The translations under genes and the position numbers were made by a program. From positions 1 through 64,000 of the forward strand of contig JAFUEP010000027.1 in NCBI GenBank assembly GCA_017470345.1: a stretch of 64,000 nt of DNA, read 5' to 3'. The notes beneath the pieces are model-generated. The model was not told the DNA's origin, made no database searches, and was given only the letters and a program-made list of their open reading frames with translations. Of the stretch, positions 49,931 through 59,012 are shown piece by piece (position 1 is the first letter of the stretch; the number at the start of each line of letters is the position of its first letter). The stretch is from Prevotella sp. (GTDB taxonomy: Bacteria; Bacteroidota; Bacteroidia; Bacteroidales; Bacteroidaceae).

Positions 49931-51208
49931 TTACTGCAGCCTGAAGGCCACGGGGATGGTGTATTTCACCCGCACGGCCTCGCCGTTCTGGCGGCCGGGC
50001 TCCCAGCGGGGCATCAGGCCGATGACGCGCAGCGCCTCAGCATCGAGCAGCGGGGCGACGCTCTTGACGACCTTGGCATTCGTCACCCGGCCGTCGGCCT
50101 CGACGACGAACGACACGATGACGCGCCCCTCCTGTCCGGCCTTTGTGGCCTCATCAGGATACTTCATGTTCTTCGACAGGAACTGCATCAGGGCCTCCAT
50201 GCCGCCAGGGAACTCGGGCATTTGCTCGACGACGTCGAACACCTTGGGCGTCTCCGCCCCTCCATCATAGCCTGTGACGGCCACCTCGGGCGCATCAGCC
50301 GGCACCTCGACCCCTACGGTCAGCGGCTCTTCTCCGGCACCATCAGGCTTCTCACTCTTCTGCCCGCAGGCCACGGCCAGGAGGGCCGCCACGGGCACGA
50401 CGGCCAGCGCCTTGAGCAACTGCCATCGCGGGGTTCTTGTTCTTTTCATCATACGGATTCTTTGTTTTAATGAGTTGTGGTTAAGATTGTTTGCCATCGA
50501 GAATAGCTGGTTCCCGACGGACTTGCGTATCAGCAGCAACTGGTACTGCCGGGCGTCGACTCCCTCTTTGAGAACGGCCTCATCGGCCTCGTATTCGTGG
50601 ATCTGCTGCAGCTCGCGGCGCAGCAGCCAGGCGGCGGGGTTCCACCACTGTATCGTGACGAGCAGGTTCATCAGCAGCATGTCGGCCGAGTGGCCCAGGC
50701 GGATGTGGGCCCGCTCGTGGGTGAGGATCTCGCGGGCATTGTCGCGATAGTCGTCGCGACTGATGGCGACATAGCGGAAGAAGCTGAAGGGCGCCGTGTC
50801 GGCGGGCAGGAGATGGATCCTGACGCCGTCGGGCTCGCTGATGCTTTCGGTGGCCGTGGCCAGCAGGCGTCGCAGCTGCCAGGCTGACCACAGCTGCCAG
50901 GCGAGGACGGCCGCGAGGCCCACATGATAAATAAGGTGGAGCGGCAGCGGGGCCGCATCTTCAGTTGGTTGCGTTGGCAACGCAACAGACTCGACGGCCG
51001 TCAGCGGGCCGATGATGATTTGCTGGGCGGCGGTGCCTGCGGGCAGCGAGGGCATGTGCAGCCAGGGCAGCACGAAGGCCGACGCCGACAGCACGAGCAG
51101 CAACGCGCGGTTGAAGCGGTGCAGCGTGTCGCGGCTCAGCAGCAGCTTGAACAACAGGTAGAACACCACAAGGCACAGCCCCACCTTAATCTGATATATA
51201 ACCATCAT
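49931..51208 (-). CDS. BlaR1-type M56 membrane protease with TonB C-terminal domain
   Basis: 425 residues. Transmembrane helices near 5-25, 33-52 and 90-105, then an M56 zincin with LTHERAHIRLGH near 160 (HExxH-type), and a further hydrophobic segment near 270-285 ending in VACG. The C-terminal 95 residues are a TonB energy-transducer domain (FPGGMEALMQFLSKNMKYP, GRVIVSFVVEADGRV). This fusion is common in Bacteroidetes. It is expected to cleave the BlaI-type repressor on receiving a signal. It lies 36 bases after blaI. Confidence 0.9.
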   Translation of the reverse strand: MMVIYQIKVGLCLVVFYLLFKLLLSRDTLHRFNRALLLVLSASAFVLPWLHMPSLPAGTAAQQIIIGPLTAVESVALPTQPTEDAAPLPLHLIYHVGLAAVLAWQLWSAWQLRRLLATATESISEPDGVRIHLLPADTAPFSFFRYVAISRDDYRDNAREILTHERAHIRLGHSADMLLMNLLVTIQWWNPAAWLLRRELQQIHEYEADEAVLKEGVDARQYQLLLIRKSVGNQLFSMANNLNHNSLKQRIRMMKRTRTPRWQLLKALAVVPVAALLAVACGQKSEKPDGAGEEPLTVGVEVPADAPEVAVTGYDGGAETPKVFDVVEQMPEFPGGMEALMQFLSKNMKYPDEATKAGQEGRVIVSFVVEADGRVTNAKVVKSVAPLLDAEALRVIGLMPRWEPGRQNGEAVRVKYTIPVAFRLQ

Positions 51209-51220
51209 AATCCAAAATAT

Positions 51221-51257
51221 CTATTATCTTTTATCTATTATCTATTATCTATTATCT
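51221..51257. repeat. Tandem TCTATTA heptamer repeat
   Basis: About five copies of a seven-base unit span the gap between the blaI-like and BlaR1-like genes and supply the stop codon of the former. Slippage here could change the end of the repressor. Confidence 0.65.
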
Positions 51258-51607
51258 TCCACCTCGCGGATGAGGGCCTTGAGCTCGTCGACCGAGATCT
51301 TCTCGCTCTTCACCAGCGTGGAGACGGCGCTCAGGTAGGAATGTCCGAAGAGCTTGTCGACGACGGCCGCGAGCGACCCGCCCCGATACTCCTCGCGCGA
51401 GATGCGGGCGAAGTACTGGAAGCAGCGGGCCGTCAGGGCGCGATGGCCCAGGAAGCCCTTTTCCTCGAGGATCTTCACCAGCGTCGCCAGTGTGTTCACG
51501 TGCGGCTGCGGCTCGTCGTAGTGCGTCTGCAGCTCGCGGATCTGCATGGGACCGTACTGCCAATAGCGGTCCATGATTTCTTCTTCTTTCTGTGTCAGTT
51601 GTTTCAT
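51245..51607 (-). CDS. BlaI/MecI-family repressor
   Basis: 120 residues. The winged-helix start (LTQKEEEIMDRYWQYGPMQI, HVNTLATLVKILEEKGFLGH) and helical dimerisation end match BlaI/MecI/CopY repressors, which are inactivated by cleavage by their BlaR1 partner. It lies between the TPR protein gene and the BlaR1-like gene in one operon. Nothing nearby is a beta-lactamase, so the trigger is probably not an antibiotic. Confidence 0.92.
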   Translation of the reverse strand: MKQLTQKEEEIMDRYWQYGPMQIRELQTHYDEPQPHVNTLATLVKILEEKGFLGHRALTARCFQYFARISREEYRGGSLAAVVDKLFGHSYLSAVSTLVKSEKISVDELKALIREVEDNR

Positions 51608-51665
51608 GTTTATAGGAGTTTAGGAGTTTGGGAGATTGGGAGTTTAGACGATAGACTATGGGCGG

Positions 51666-52682
51666 TCATTTCAGTTTCTTCTCGGCCTCGCGCAGCCATG
51701 CATCGACCATCGGGTCGCGCTTGTCAGGGGGCAGCATGGCCGCCGTGCTGACAAACTGGCGGTAGGCATGGCGGGCGTTGTCCTCGTCGCCGATGCGCTC
51801 GTAGCATCCAGCCACGCGCCACAGCACCTGCATGTCGGCATAGCCGCCATGGACCATCACGAGCTTCAGCTCCTCCAGCTCGAGCGAGTCGCGCCCCAGC
51901 TGGGCATATCCCTCGGCCAGCTCCTCGTGGAGTGATCGGATGAGGTCGGGGCTGGGCGTCAGCTGTTCCAACACCTTATTAATATATTCCACGCCCTCGT
52001 CGGCCCGTCCCGTCTTGATGGCCGAGATGCCGAGGCGATAGAGGCAGTTGTTGTTCTGGAAGCGGTTCATCTCCGCCGCCTGGTGCAGGAAGACGTAGGC
52101 CGAGTCGAACTTCTCGTCCTGGAAATAGCATAGTCCGAGCGAATAGGCCACGTCGAACGTGCGCAGCCCCTCGTCGAGCAGCTGGCGGTAGAGGTAGGCC
52201 GCCAGCGGGAAGACCATCTTCTGGAAATAGGCGTGGGCCAGCTGGCGCGTCACGTTGAGCTGCTCCGGGTGGCGCATGTTGTAGGGCGCCGTCAGCCGGA
52301 AGGCCAGGTCGGGCTTCTCCTCCTCGTTATAGTGGCGCGCCATGTCGGCGATGATCTCCGCGTCATCGGCATCACGTTCCAGGCATTTCTGTCCCCAGTA
52401 GTACATGTCAGGCCGGCGGCCCAGCCGCTGACAGCTGTAGTAGAGCGCATGGTAGGCGTCGGACGGCAGCGGCGCCTCCTGAGCGGCGAGCACCGTCTGT
52501 GCCAGCGGGTCGAGCACGTCGATGCAGCGCTGGTAGGCCCCGCGGGCATAGTGGCCGAGCCCGACGGCCACGAGGCTGTCGCGCCGGATGCTGTCGGCGG
52601 TTTCCTCTGTCTGGGCGCGTCCTATCACTGCCAGACTGAGGAGCAGGAATAAAATCGTTGTTCGTTTCATAAGACTCATCAT
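51666..52682 (-). CDS. Exported TPR-repeat protein heading the BlaI-BlaR1 operon
   Basis: 338 residues with signal peptide (TTILFLLLSLAVIGRAQ). About six TPR-like helix pairs follow (SLGLCYFQDEKFDSAYVFLHQA, GISAIKTGRADEGVEYIN). No catalytic motif. As first gene of the operon it may be a periplasmic sensor or scaffold for the signal received by BlaR1; that is inference. The start MMSLMKR could also be the fifth residue Met. Confidence 0.82.
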   Translation of the reverse strand: MMSLMKRTTILFLLLSLAVIGRAQTEETADSIRRDSLVAVGLGHYARGAYQRCIDVLDPLAQTVLAAQEAPLPSDAYHALYYSCQRLGRRPDMYYWGQKCLERDADDAEIIADMARHYNEEEKPDLAFRLTAPYNMRHPEQLNVTRQLAHAYFQKMVFPLAAYLYRQLLDEGLRTFDVAYSLGLCYFQDEKFDSAYVFLHQAAEMNRFQNNNCLYRLGISAIKTGRADEGVEYINKVLEQLTPSPDLIRSLHEELAEGYAQLGRDSLELEELKLVMVHGGYADMQVLWRVAGCYERIGDEDNARHAYRQFVSTAAMLPPDKRDPMVDAWLREAEKKLK

Positions 52683-52702
52683 TGAAGATAACGTTTCGAG
52701 GG

Positions 52703-52773
52703 CAAAGATACGAATAAAAGCGGAGTTAAACTAATTTCTTTAGTTAATTAAACTAAAACAATTAGTTATTTAG
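52703..52773 (-). promoter_or_regulatory. Promoter and candidate operator of the TPR-BlaI-BlaR1 operon
   Basis: A -7 element TATCTTTG lies at 52703-52710. Just upstream, over the expected -33 position, lies a dense dyad TTTAGTTAATTAAACTAAA (52739-52757) flanked by TTAGT/ACTAA words at 52724-52735 and 52760-52773. Autorepression by the BlaI-like protein at this site is plausible. Confidence 0.5.
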
Positions 52774-52807
52774 AAAATAGTTAACAAACCGACCCTCTGC
52801 CAACAAC

Positions 52808-52892
52808 AAAGCGGCACTTCCCGAGGCAAAAAGCACCGCTTCTCGATGAAAAAAGCGGCACTTCTCGAGTCGAAAAGCACCGCTTCTTTTTT
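52808..52892 (-). repeat. Four-unit hairpin array, locus 3
   Basis: Units alternate between AAAAAGCACCGCTTCTCGA and its near-complement. It lies 3' of the GH27 gene and before the next minus-strand promoter. Same family as 342-427. Confidence 0.75.
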
Positions 52893-52982
52893 AGCGATTT
52901 GCGAGTCCGCTGATTATCAACGGATTATAAAAACGAACGGTTTGGTGAGACTTTTTTATTACAATTCACCGCCCCGCAAGCG

Positions 52983-55505
52983 TCATTTCACGTACACTTT
53001 CTGGCCCTGACGGACGTAAAGACCATGCTTCGGGGAGACGACGCGACGGCCCTGAAGGTCGTAGACCGGCTGCGACGTGACCCCGCTGGGGGCGACGCCA
53101 TCGGCAGCGGGACGGGTGATGCCCGTGGCGACATTGTCGCCCAGGCGCAGCAGGCGCACGCCATGACTGGGCACGTCGGTGGTCAGGACGCCCGCGGACG
53201 TGCCGAGATCCTGCCCGGCCCAGATGTCATAGACGGGCACTTGCTCATCGGCCTTATAGCCCAGCTGCGTCAGGTCGAAGGTGTAGGGCTGGCCCTTCGC
53301 GACATAGAAGAGGAACTCCATCGTCGTGCCCGACGTCGACGGGTTGTCGGTGTCGCACGAGGAGTCGTAGCCGCAGAGGGCACGGAAGGTCGTGTAGGAG
53401 TGGCCCTTGGGCAGGTCGTAGACGAGGGTGCACTGGGCATTGAGGCCCAGGCCCGTGGTGTAGGACTGTCCGTCGACGCGTAGCGTGCCGTTCTCGACGT
53501 TCTTATTCACGTGGAGCGATCCCCACTCCGAGGTGTAGCTGGTGTGCTGGAGCGTGGTGAGCGACGTCTCCTGGCCGTCGGCGTCGATGAGCACGGGGTT
53601 GATGAGGTCGGCACGGTCGTAGGCAAAGCCGTCGCCATAGTTGCTCACGACGATCTTGAGCTGCTCGGCCCCCGTGACGTCGCACTCCATCGTGGTCGAC
53701 TTAGTGCCGGTGCGCGAGATGAGTCCCGAGCGGGCGGCATAGTCGTCCTGCTCGTTGGCGAGCGGGTTCTGGTCGAACACCATGAAGCGTATCGAGGTCG
53801 TGGCGCCCGTCTGGCCGATGCCCGAGTCGTCGGCGGCAGCCATGGCGGTGAAGCGCACGACGTCCATGTCGTCAGGAATCTGGAAGAAGATGGCCGCATT
53901 GGCGTCGGTCGAGAAACCACGGTCGTAGGTCTGGCCCATCACCCGCATCTTGCCGCCGTTGTCGACGTTGCTGTTCTCGCGCACGCGATTGAAATAGGAG
54001 TTGGTGTACTGGCGGGTCTTGTACGTGCCGGTCAGGGCCACCTCCGAGCCGTCGCGCAGGATGAGCGTCGGGTTGATCCAGTCGCCGTGGTCGTAGTTGT
54101 AGTTGTCGCCGCCGTCGTCGACGACGAGCACGAGCGTCTTCGAGCCCTCGGGCCATGCGATGTCGACGTCGACCTTATGGCCGTCGGTGGTGTAGGCGAC
54201 GACCTCGGAGCGATAGAGGGCCTTCTGTCCGACGATCCATCGGTTGTTGTCGCGCTGGAAGAGCGCGAGGTAGCGGTTGTCGGTCTCGGGGTCGCGCGAC
54301 GTCCAGACGACGCGCCCCATGTCCTCGTCGTTAAGCACTTGACGGGCCTCGACGGCGTACTTGTGCATGTGGTGATACTCTTCGTTGGTGAGCAGCGAGA
54401 GCGTGAAGTCGTCGTTGCGCGTCATCTCGCCGCCGAAGAACAGGGGCGAATGGCAGATGCCCCAGAGCGACATCATCGTCAACTGCTCATTCTCCGTCAG
54501 GTTGGTCCAGCGGCCGCTCTGGGCGGAGGTGTAGCCCGGGTCGCCGATGGTCATGGCAATCTGTCCGAGGGGCAGCATGTCGCAGTCGGCATAGTTGCCG
54601 GGGCGCGCATATTGGCTCCAGGCGTCGGCCTCCTGGAAGACGGCGTCGACGGCGCTCCAGTTGTCCCAGAGGTCGTCCATCATGCGCCACATGTTGGCAT
54701 TGTCCAGACAGTCCTGAGCATACTGCAGCTGCGTCTTGCCGGGCGAGAGGGAGAGCACCATGGGACGGCCCGTCTGGTCGATGGCCCGGCGGATCATGCG
54801 GATCTCGTCGGTATAGAACGGACGGCTGAGGTCGTCGATCTTCAGGAAGTCGACGCCCCACTGGGCATAGAGGTCCATGATGGAGTTATAGTAGAGCTGG
54901 CCGTACTCGTTGTTCTGAACGGTCAGGTTGTCCTTCAGCCATGTGCAGGCGGGCGTCGTCGAGCTGTAGACCTGGCTCCAGGCGGTCTGCTCGCTGCCCT
55001 TCAGCTTATAGGAGGAGCCGACGACCGACTTTGGCACGCCGCGCATGAGGTGGATGCCCAGCTTGAGGCCCATCGCGTGGAGCTTGTCGGCCAGGGGCTT
55101 GAAGCCCACGTTGACGCCGTCCTGCATGCACGAGGGGAAGCGCGTGGGCGAGGGCAGGTAGCGGCCGTAGTCGTCGATGACGTAGTCCTGGTCGCCCCGC
55201 TGGTTATAGTTGCCGCCGCCGAGCGAGGGGTGGTTGCAATACCAACGGATGTCGACGACGACATACTCCCAGCCGTGACGAACCAGGTCGTTGTCGACGA
55301 GATACTGAGCGTTCTGCATCACCTCCTTCTCGGTGACTGAGGAGTAGTAGCAGTCCCACGAGTTCCAGCCCATCGGGGGCGTCATGGCCCATGTGCGGAA
55401 CGCAGCCACGTCGGTGTCGTCGGTCTGCGCCTGAACCGAGCCACAGACCATCATTGCGACTGACAGCATGAGAGCCGTCCGCGTCGTCTTGAATAGATTC
55501 TTCAT
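52983..55505 (-). CDS. Secreted GH27 alpha-galactosidase with two NPCBM-like modules
   Basis: 840 residues with signal peptide. The GH27 barrel begins TPPMGWNSWDCYYSSV near 42; the nucleophile Asp is in VDFLKIDDLSRP near 223 and the acid/base in YARPGNYADCDML near 300. After a C-terminal beta domain, two NPCBM-like modules follow (about 465-600 and 600-745), each with an LxxLVVxDGGDNYNYDHGDW or KIVVSNYGDGFAYDRADL segment. The end (VYDLQGRRVVSPKHGLYV) is the shared tail. It removes terminal alpha-galactose. It has its own full promoter. Confidence 0.92.
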   Translation of the reverse strand: MKNLFKTTRTALMLSVAMMVCGSVQAQTDDTDVAAFRTWAMTPPMGWNSWDCYYSSVTEKEVMQNAQYLVDNDLVRHGWEYVVVDIRWYCNHPSLGGGNYNQRGDQDYVIDDYGRYLPSPTRFPSCMQDGVNVGFKPLADKLHAMGLKLGIHLMRGVPKSVVGSSYKLKGSEQTAWSQVYSSTTPACTWLKDNLTVQNNEYGQLYYNSIMDLYAQWGVDFLKIDDLSRPFYTDEIRMIRRAIDQTGRPMVLSLSPGKTQLQYAQDCLDNANMWRMMDDLWDNWSAVDAVFQEADAWSQYARPGNYADCDMLPLGQIAMTIGDPGYTSAQSGRWTNLTENEQLTMMSLWGICHSPLFFGGEMTRNDDFTLSLLTNEEYHHMHKYAVEARQVLNDEDMGRVVWTSRDPETDNRYLALFQRDNNRWIVGQKALYRSEVVAYTTDGHKVDVDIAWPEGSKTLVLVVDDGGDNYNYDHGDWINPTLILRDGSEVALTGTYKTRQYTNSYFNRVRENSNVDNGGKMRVMGQTYDRGFSTDANAAIFFQIPDDMDVVRFTAMAAADDSGIGQTGATTSIRFMVFDQNPLANEQDDYAARSGLISRTGTKSTTMECDVTGAEQLKIVVSNYGDGFAYDRADLINPVLIDADGQETSLTTLQHTSYTSEWGSLHVNKNVENGTLRVDGQSYTTGLGLNAQCTLVYDLPKGHSYTTFRALCGYDSSCDTDNPSTSGTTMEFLFYVAKGQPYTFDLTQLGYKADEQVPVYDIWAGQDLGTSAGVLTTDVPSHGVRLLRLGDNVATGITRPAADGVAPSGVTSQPVYDLQGRRVVSPKHGLYVRQGQKVYVK

Positions 55506-55540
55506 TGGTAGTTTTGTTTTATAGTTATGTAATCCGGCTG

Positions 55541-55571
55541 CAAAATTACGAAAAAATCCCGAAACGACAAA
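55541..55571 (-). promoter_or_regulatory. Promoter of the GH27 gene
   Basis: TTTG, 19-base spacer, TAATTTTG, 36 bases before the start. Confidence 0.75.
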
Positions 55572-55656
55572 CGAACGGCGAAAAAAATCCGTCCGTCCCC
55601 GAGGACTCGGCCGGCACCAGATTCGGAAATATTTTTACAACAGCCAAGCCGACCGA

Positions 55657-55740
55657 CGAGAAACGGTGCTTTTCTGGCAAAAAAGCGGCACTTCTCGACC
55701 CAAAAAGCGGCACTTCTCTCATCGAAAAGCACCGCTTCTT
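55657..55740 (-). repeat. Four-unit hairpin array, locus 4
   Basis: Three units near AAAAAGCGGCACTTCTC or AAAAGCACCGCTTCT and one inverted GAGAAACGGTGCTTTT. It lies between the GH29 stop and the GH27 promoter. The intervening GAATTTATTTTACA also occurs beside locus 2. Confidence 0.75.
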
Positions 55741-55816
55741 GTCTTAACGTTTTACAATTGACTGAATGTCAACCCGTTGCACAATCCACACAAAGAATTC
55801 GGAATTTATTTTACAT

Positions 55817-58800
55817 TCAGCGCACGATTTTCTTGCCTCCCATCACATAGATGCCCTGTCTGAGACCGACCTGAGCAACCCGACGGCCGCTGAGGTCGAA
55901 GACGTCGCTGCGGGGTGCCGACGACTGCAACCTGGCCGAAGGGCTGATGCCAGTGGCATCGTCCTGTGGCAACGACCTGTATACGAGCAGCTTCACAGCG
56001 TCGGCCCTGAACTCCTGGGTCGTGCTGCCACTGGCCAGGTCGGCCTGGAAGCCAAGCACCACGTCGGCCGGTTCACTGAGCGAGAAGTTGACACCGTAGT
56101 AGATGCCATTGTCTTTCTGACACTCACCGATGTTCTTCGAGGCCAGAGCACTGCCGGCAATGTCGCTGGTGGGGAGCACCGACGTGGCGGCGAAGACGTA
56201 GGCTTTGTTCAGCTGATAGATAGCATTGAAGGTAGCCCCGAAGAAATAGTCGCCGGCGTCGAGATGCACCGTCTGGTAGATGCGGGCGTCAGCCAGGTTG
56301 CCCTCGGTGTTCTGGGCGCGGTCGTTCCATATGCCAAGCATGAGCGACGGGCGTCCGGTGTACATGTCGAGGCCCTGCTTGATGCCGTCGTTGTTGTTCT
56401 GCGGGATGCAGAAGTTCTCCACCGTCCAGTATTTCGGGGCACCGAAGCGCTTGCCCGTCTCCTCGAGCATCGCAAAACCGCTGGCCTCGGTGAGCTTCTC
56501 GACGGTGATGTCCTCGCTCACCACGTCGCCATAGGCATAGAGCCCCACGGTCTGTGCCCGGAACTCCTGCTGGTTGGCACTGTTCTTCAGGTCGGCAGCA
56601 AATCCGAGCACCACCGTCTGCTCCTCGCTGAGCGTGAAGTAGATGCCCCGCATCTGCATGTCGCCCTTGGCATCCTTCAGGTAGTCGAAGGCGATGGCCT
56701 GGCTGGGCACGTCGCTGACGTCGGGCACCTCGCGAGCGGCAAAGATATAAGCGTCGCTGCTGAGGTTGTAGACCTGATTATAGGCCGCCCCGAAGAAATA
56801 GCGTCCGCGTGGCAGCGTCACCTTTTTATATATACGCGCATTAGCCAGGTCACCTTCGGTGTTGCGCTCCTTGTCGTCCCACACACCGAGCATCAGGCTC
56901 GAGTGACCGTTGTATTTATCGAGGCCCTGCTTGGTGCCGTCGCCGTTGTTCTGCGGGATGCAGAAGTTCTCCACCGTCCAGTATTTCGGGGCACCGAAGC
57001 GGGTGGTCGAGGCGTCGGTGCGACTGAACTCGGAAGCCTCCACTAGCTTGTCGACGGTGATGTCCTCGTAGCCGGCGTCAGGACTGCCACCGGCGTTGAG
57101 CCCTTCGGCCAGCAGCTGTTGCCATGCCTGGCGCAGCTGACTGATGAGCGTCTCCGGGTCGGTCGCGTCGTCGCTCTTGGCATCCTGAAGCAGCTGCTGC
57201 ATCTGGCTGACAGCCCTCAAGCTGTAGCGGCCCGTGTTGTAGCCTGCTTGCGTAGCCAGCGTTGCGAGCTGCTCCTCCAAGGCACTGATCAGTTCCTCCA
57301 GGACAGCTGTCGCCTCGCTGGCCTCAGTAAAATTTATGGCCAGGACAGGGGCAATGTTGCCACCGGGACGGGCCGCAGGCAGCGTGACGTGAAGCCCGTC
57401 GGTGTCCATGGTGTATTCTACGGGCCCGTAGCCCATCAGCTGCACGCTGCTCACCATTCCACTGTAGCAGGGCGAGGTGATGGCCAGGCTGCGAATGGTG
57501 GTCTGGTTGGAGGCAGGCCATGCCATGAGCGTGGCGTAGAGCGTGCCCTCCTTCGCGTTGAAGCGGATGTCGTCGGAGGTATAGTTGAAGCCCTCGTTGA
57601 AGCCCTGTGCGTTGAGCGGGTTGGCGGCCTCGGCCAGCGGCCCCTCACCGAAGGTCTTCCAGGGACGTGTGCCAATGATGCTCTCCTTGTTGACGTCCAT
57701 CCACTCCTTGATGCCGGCGAGGACGGTGCGCTCCCTGTCGTCGATGGTGCCGTTGCCCTTGACGGGTACGCTCAGCAGCAGACAGCCGTTCTTGCTCACC
57801 ACGTCGACCAGCATGCGGACGACCGTGGCAGCCGACTTGTAGCGGTTCTGCTGATAGACATTCTTGTCGTAGTGCCACTGGCCGAGACAGGTGCACGTTT
57901 GCCAGGGCAGGGGCTGCATGCGGTCGGGGATGCCGCGCTCCACATCCCAGAGCATCAGTTGCTTATGCTCGTCGCCGAGGATCTTGCCCATCGCCACCAC
58001 CTGCGCACTGCCGCCGTTCCTGTTGGCACTGTGGTTATAGTAGTGAGCCAGGATGTTCTGCCCTATCTGGTCGTCGCAGCCGTAGAAGGGCAGCACCGTG
58101 TCGTCGAAGTAGATCATCTGCGGGTCGTAGTCGTTGATGAGCTGCAGCACGCGGTTCTGCAGCTTCTTCTTGAACTGCTCCGAAGGCTGCGACGCACCGT
58201 TGCCCCAGTCCCACTGGCTGTGGATGGTGCCCGAGTTGTCCCACCCCGTGCTGTGTGCATGGCCCTGGGCGTAGAGCTCCTGCGGGTCCATTCCCTTCCA
58301 CCACTTCTCCGTGCCGTCAGCGTTCAGCTCGTAGCCGTCCTCGCGGGTGAGGTTGCCGTCGAACCTCTGCGACGGCTCCAGCCATGTCCAGGTGTGGGCA
58401 CCGTGAATGCTCACGCCCAGCGGCAGACCGTACTTTTTGCAGGCGTCGGCCCAACCCTTGACGATGTCGCGCCGCGGGCCCACGTTCACCGAGTTCCACT
58501 CCTGGTAGGGCGAGTCCCAGAGGTCGAAGTTGTCGTGATGCTGACCGAGGGTGAAGAAGAACTGCGCCCCGACGCTCTTGTAGAGCTTCACCAGCTCCTC
58601 GGGATCCCACTGCTCCGCCTTCCAGGCGTTGCACAGCTCCTTCAGTCCGAAGTCCTTGGGGTTGCCAAAGTTCTGCACGTGATAATTGTACTGCCCTGAC
58701 CCCTCATAATACATGAAGCGGCCATACCAGTCGCCGTCCTCAGCCTGGCACTGCGGTCCCCAGTGGGCCCAGATGCCAAACTTCGCGTCACGATACCACT

Positions 58801-58951
58801 CGGGGCACTCCCACTGCTTCAGGCTCTCCCAGTCGGCGGTGTACTGTCCCTGCTCGACCGGTTCGCCGGTCGGTTCCTGCGCACTGGCAGGCGTCGCTCC
58901 TGGCAGCAGCGCTGCGGCCACTATTGCCAAGTCTAGAAATTGTTTTTTCAT
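55817..58951 (-). CDS. Secreted GH29 alpha-L-fucosidase with duplicated C-terminal domain
   Basis: 1,044 residues with signal peptide. The GH29 domain shows WYRDAKFGIWAHWGPQ near 52, TLGQHHDNFDLWDSPY near 134 and the nucleophile region MIYFDDT near 279-285. A helical linker follows at about 555-620. Two homologous modules (about 630-810 and 814-990) each carry RFGAPKYWTVENFCIPQNN and an RYFFGAAYN or DYFFGATFN strand; they share a 57-base identical DNA stretch. The tail is VFDLSGRRV...GIYVMGGKK. It probably removes fucose from side chains, and the modules may bind glycans. It lies 61 bases after the beta-helix gene. Confidence 0.92.
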   Translation of the reverse strand: MKKQFLDLAIVAAALLPGATPASAQEPTGEPVEQGQYTADWESLKQWECPEWYRDAKFGIWAHWGPQCQAEDGDWYGRFMYYEGSGQYNYHVQNFGNPKDFGLKELCNAWKAEQWDPEELVKLYKSVGAQFFFTLGQHHDNFDLWDSPYQEWNSVNVGPRRDIVKGWADACKKYGLPLGVSIHGAHTWTWLEPSQRFDGNLTREDGYELNADGTEKWWKGMDPQELYAQGHAHSTGWDNSGTIHSQWDWGNGASQPSEQFKKKLQNRVLQLINDYDPQMIYFDDTVLPFYGCDDQIGQNILAHYYNHSANRNGGSAQVVAMGKILGDEHKQLMLWDVERGIPDRMQPLPWQTCTCLGQWHYDKNVYQQNRYKSAATVVRMLVDVVSKNGCLLLSVPVKGNGTIDDRERTVLAGIKEWMDVNKESIIGTRPWKTFGEGPLAEAANPLNAQGFNEGFNYTSDDIRFNAKEGTLYATLMAWPASNQTTIRSLAITSPCYSGMVSSVQLMGYGPVEYTMDTDGLHVTLPAARPGGNIAPVLAINFTEASEATAVLEELISALEEQLATLATQAGYNTGRYSLRAVSQMQQLLQDAKSDDATDPETLISQLRQAWQQLLAEGLNAGGSPDAGYEDITVDKLVEASEFSRTDASTTRFGAPKYWTVENFCIPQNNGDGTKQGLDKYNGHSSLMLGVWDDKERNTEGDLANARIYKKVTLPRGRYFFGAAYNQVYNLSSDAYIFAAREVPDVSDVPSQAIAFDYLKDAKGDMQMRGIYFTLSEEQTVVLGFAADLKNSANQQEFRAQTVGLYAYGDVVSEDITVEKLTEASGFAMLEETGKRFGAPKYWTVENFCIPQNNNDGIKQGLDMYTGRPSLMLGIWNDRAQNTEGNLADARIYQTVHLDAGDYFFGATFNAIYQLNKAYVFAATSVLPTSDIAGSALASKNIGECQKDNGIYYGVNFSLSEPADVVLGFQADLASGSTTQEFRADAVKLLVYRSLPQDDATGISPSARLQSSAPRSDVFDLSGRRVAQVGLRQGIYVMGGKKIVR
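56393..56449 (-). repeat. 57-base identical repeat within the GH29 gene, copy A
   Basis: Identical to 56945-57001. Flanking parts of the two modules differ clearly, so the identity is local and suggests gene conversion or strong constraint. Confidence 0.85.
56945..57001 (-). repeat. 57-base identical repeat within the GH29 gene, copy B
   Basis: Partner of 56393-56449, 552 bases apart (184 codons), in the same reading frame. Confidence 0.85.
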
Positions 58952-59012
58952 CGCTTTAAATTTTTGTAACCCAACTATAAACTATTCACTATTAACTATT
59001 CACTAAGAGGAA

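Noticed and set aside
49931..51607. Beta-lactam resistance locus suggested by BlaI/BlaR1
   Set aside because: No beta-lactamase or penicillin-binding protein gene is nearby, and the BlaR1-like protein ends in a TonB domain instead of a penicillin-sensor domain.
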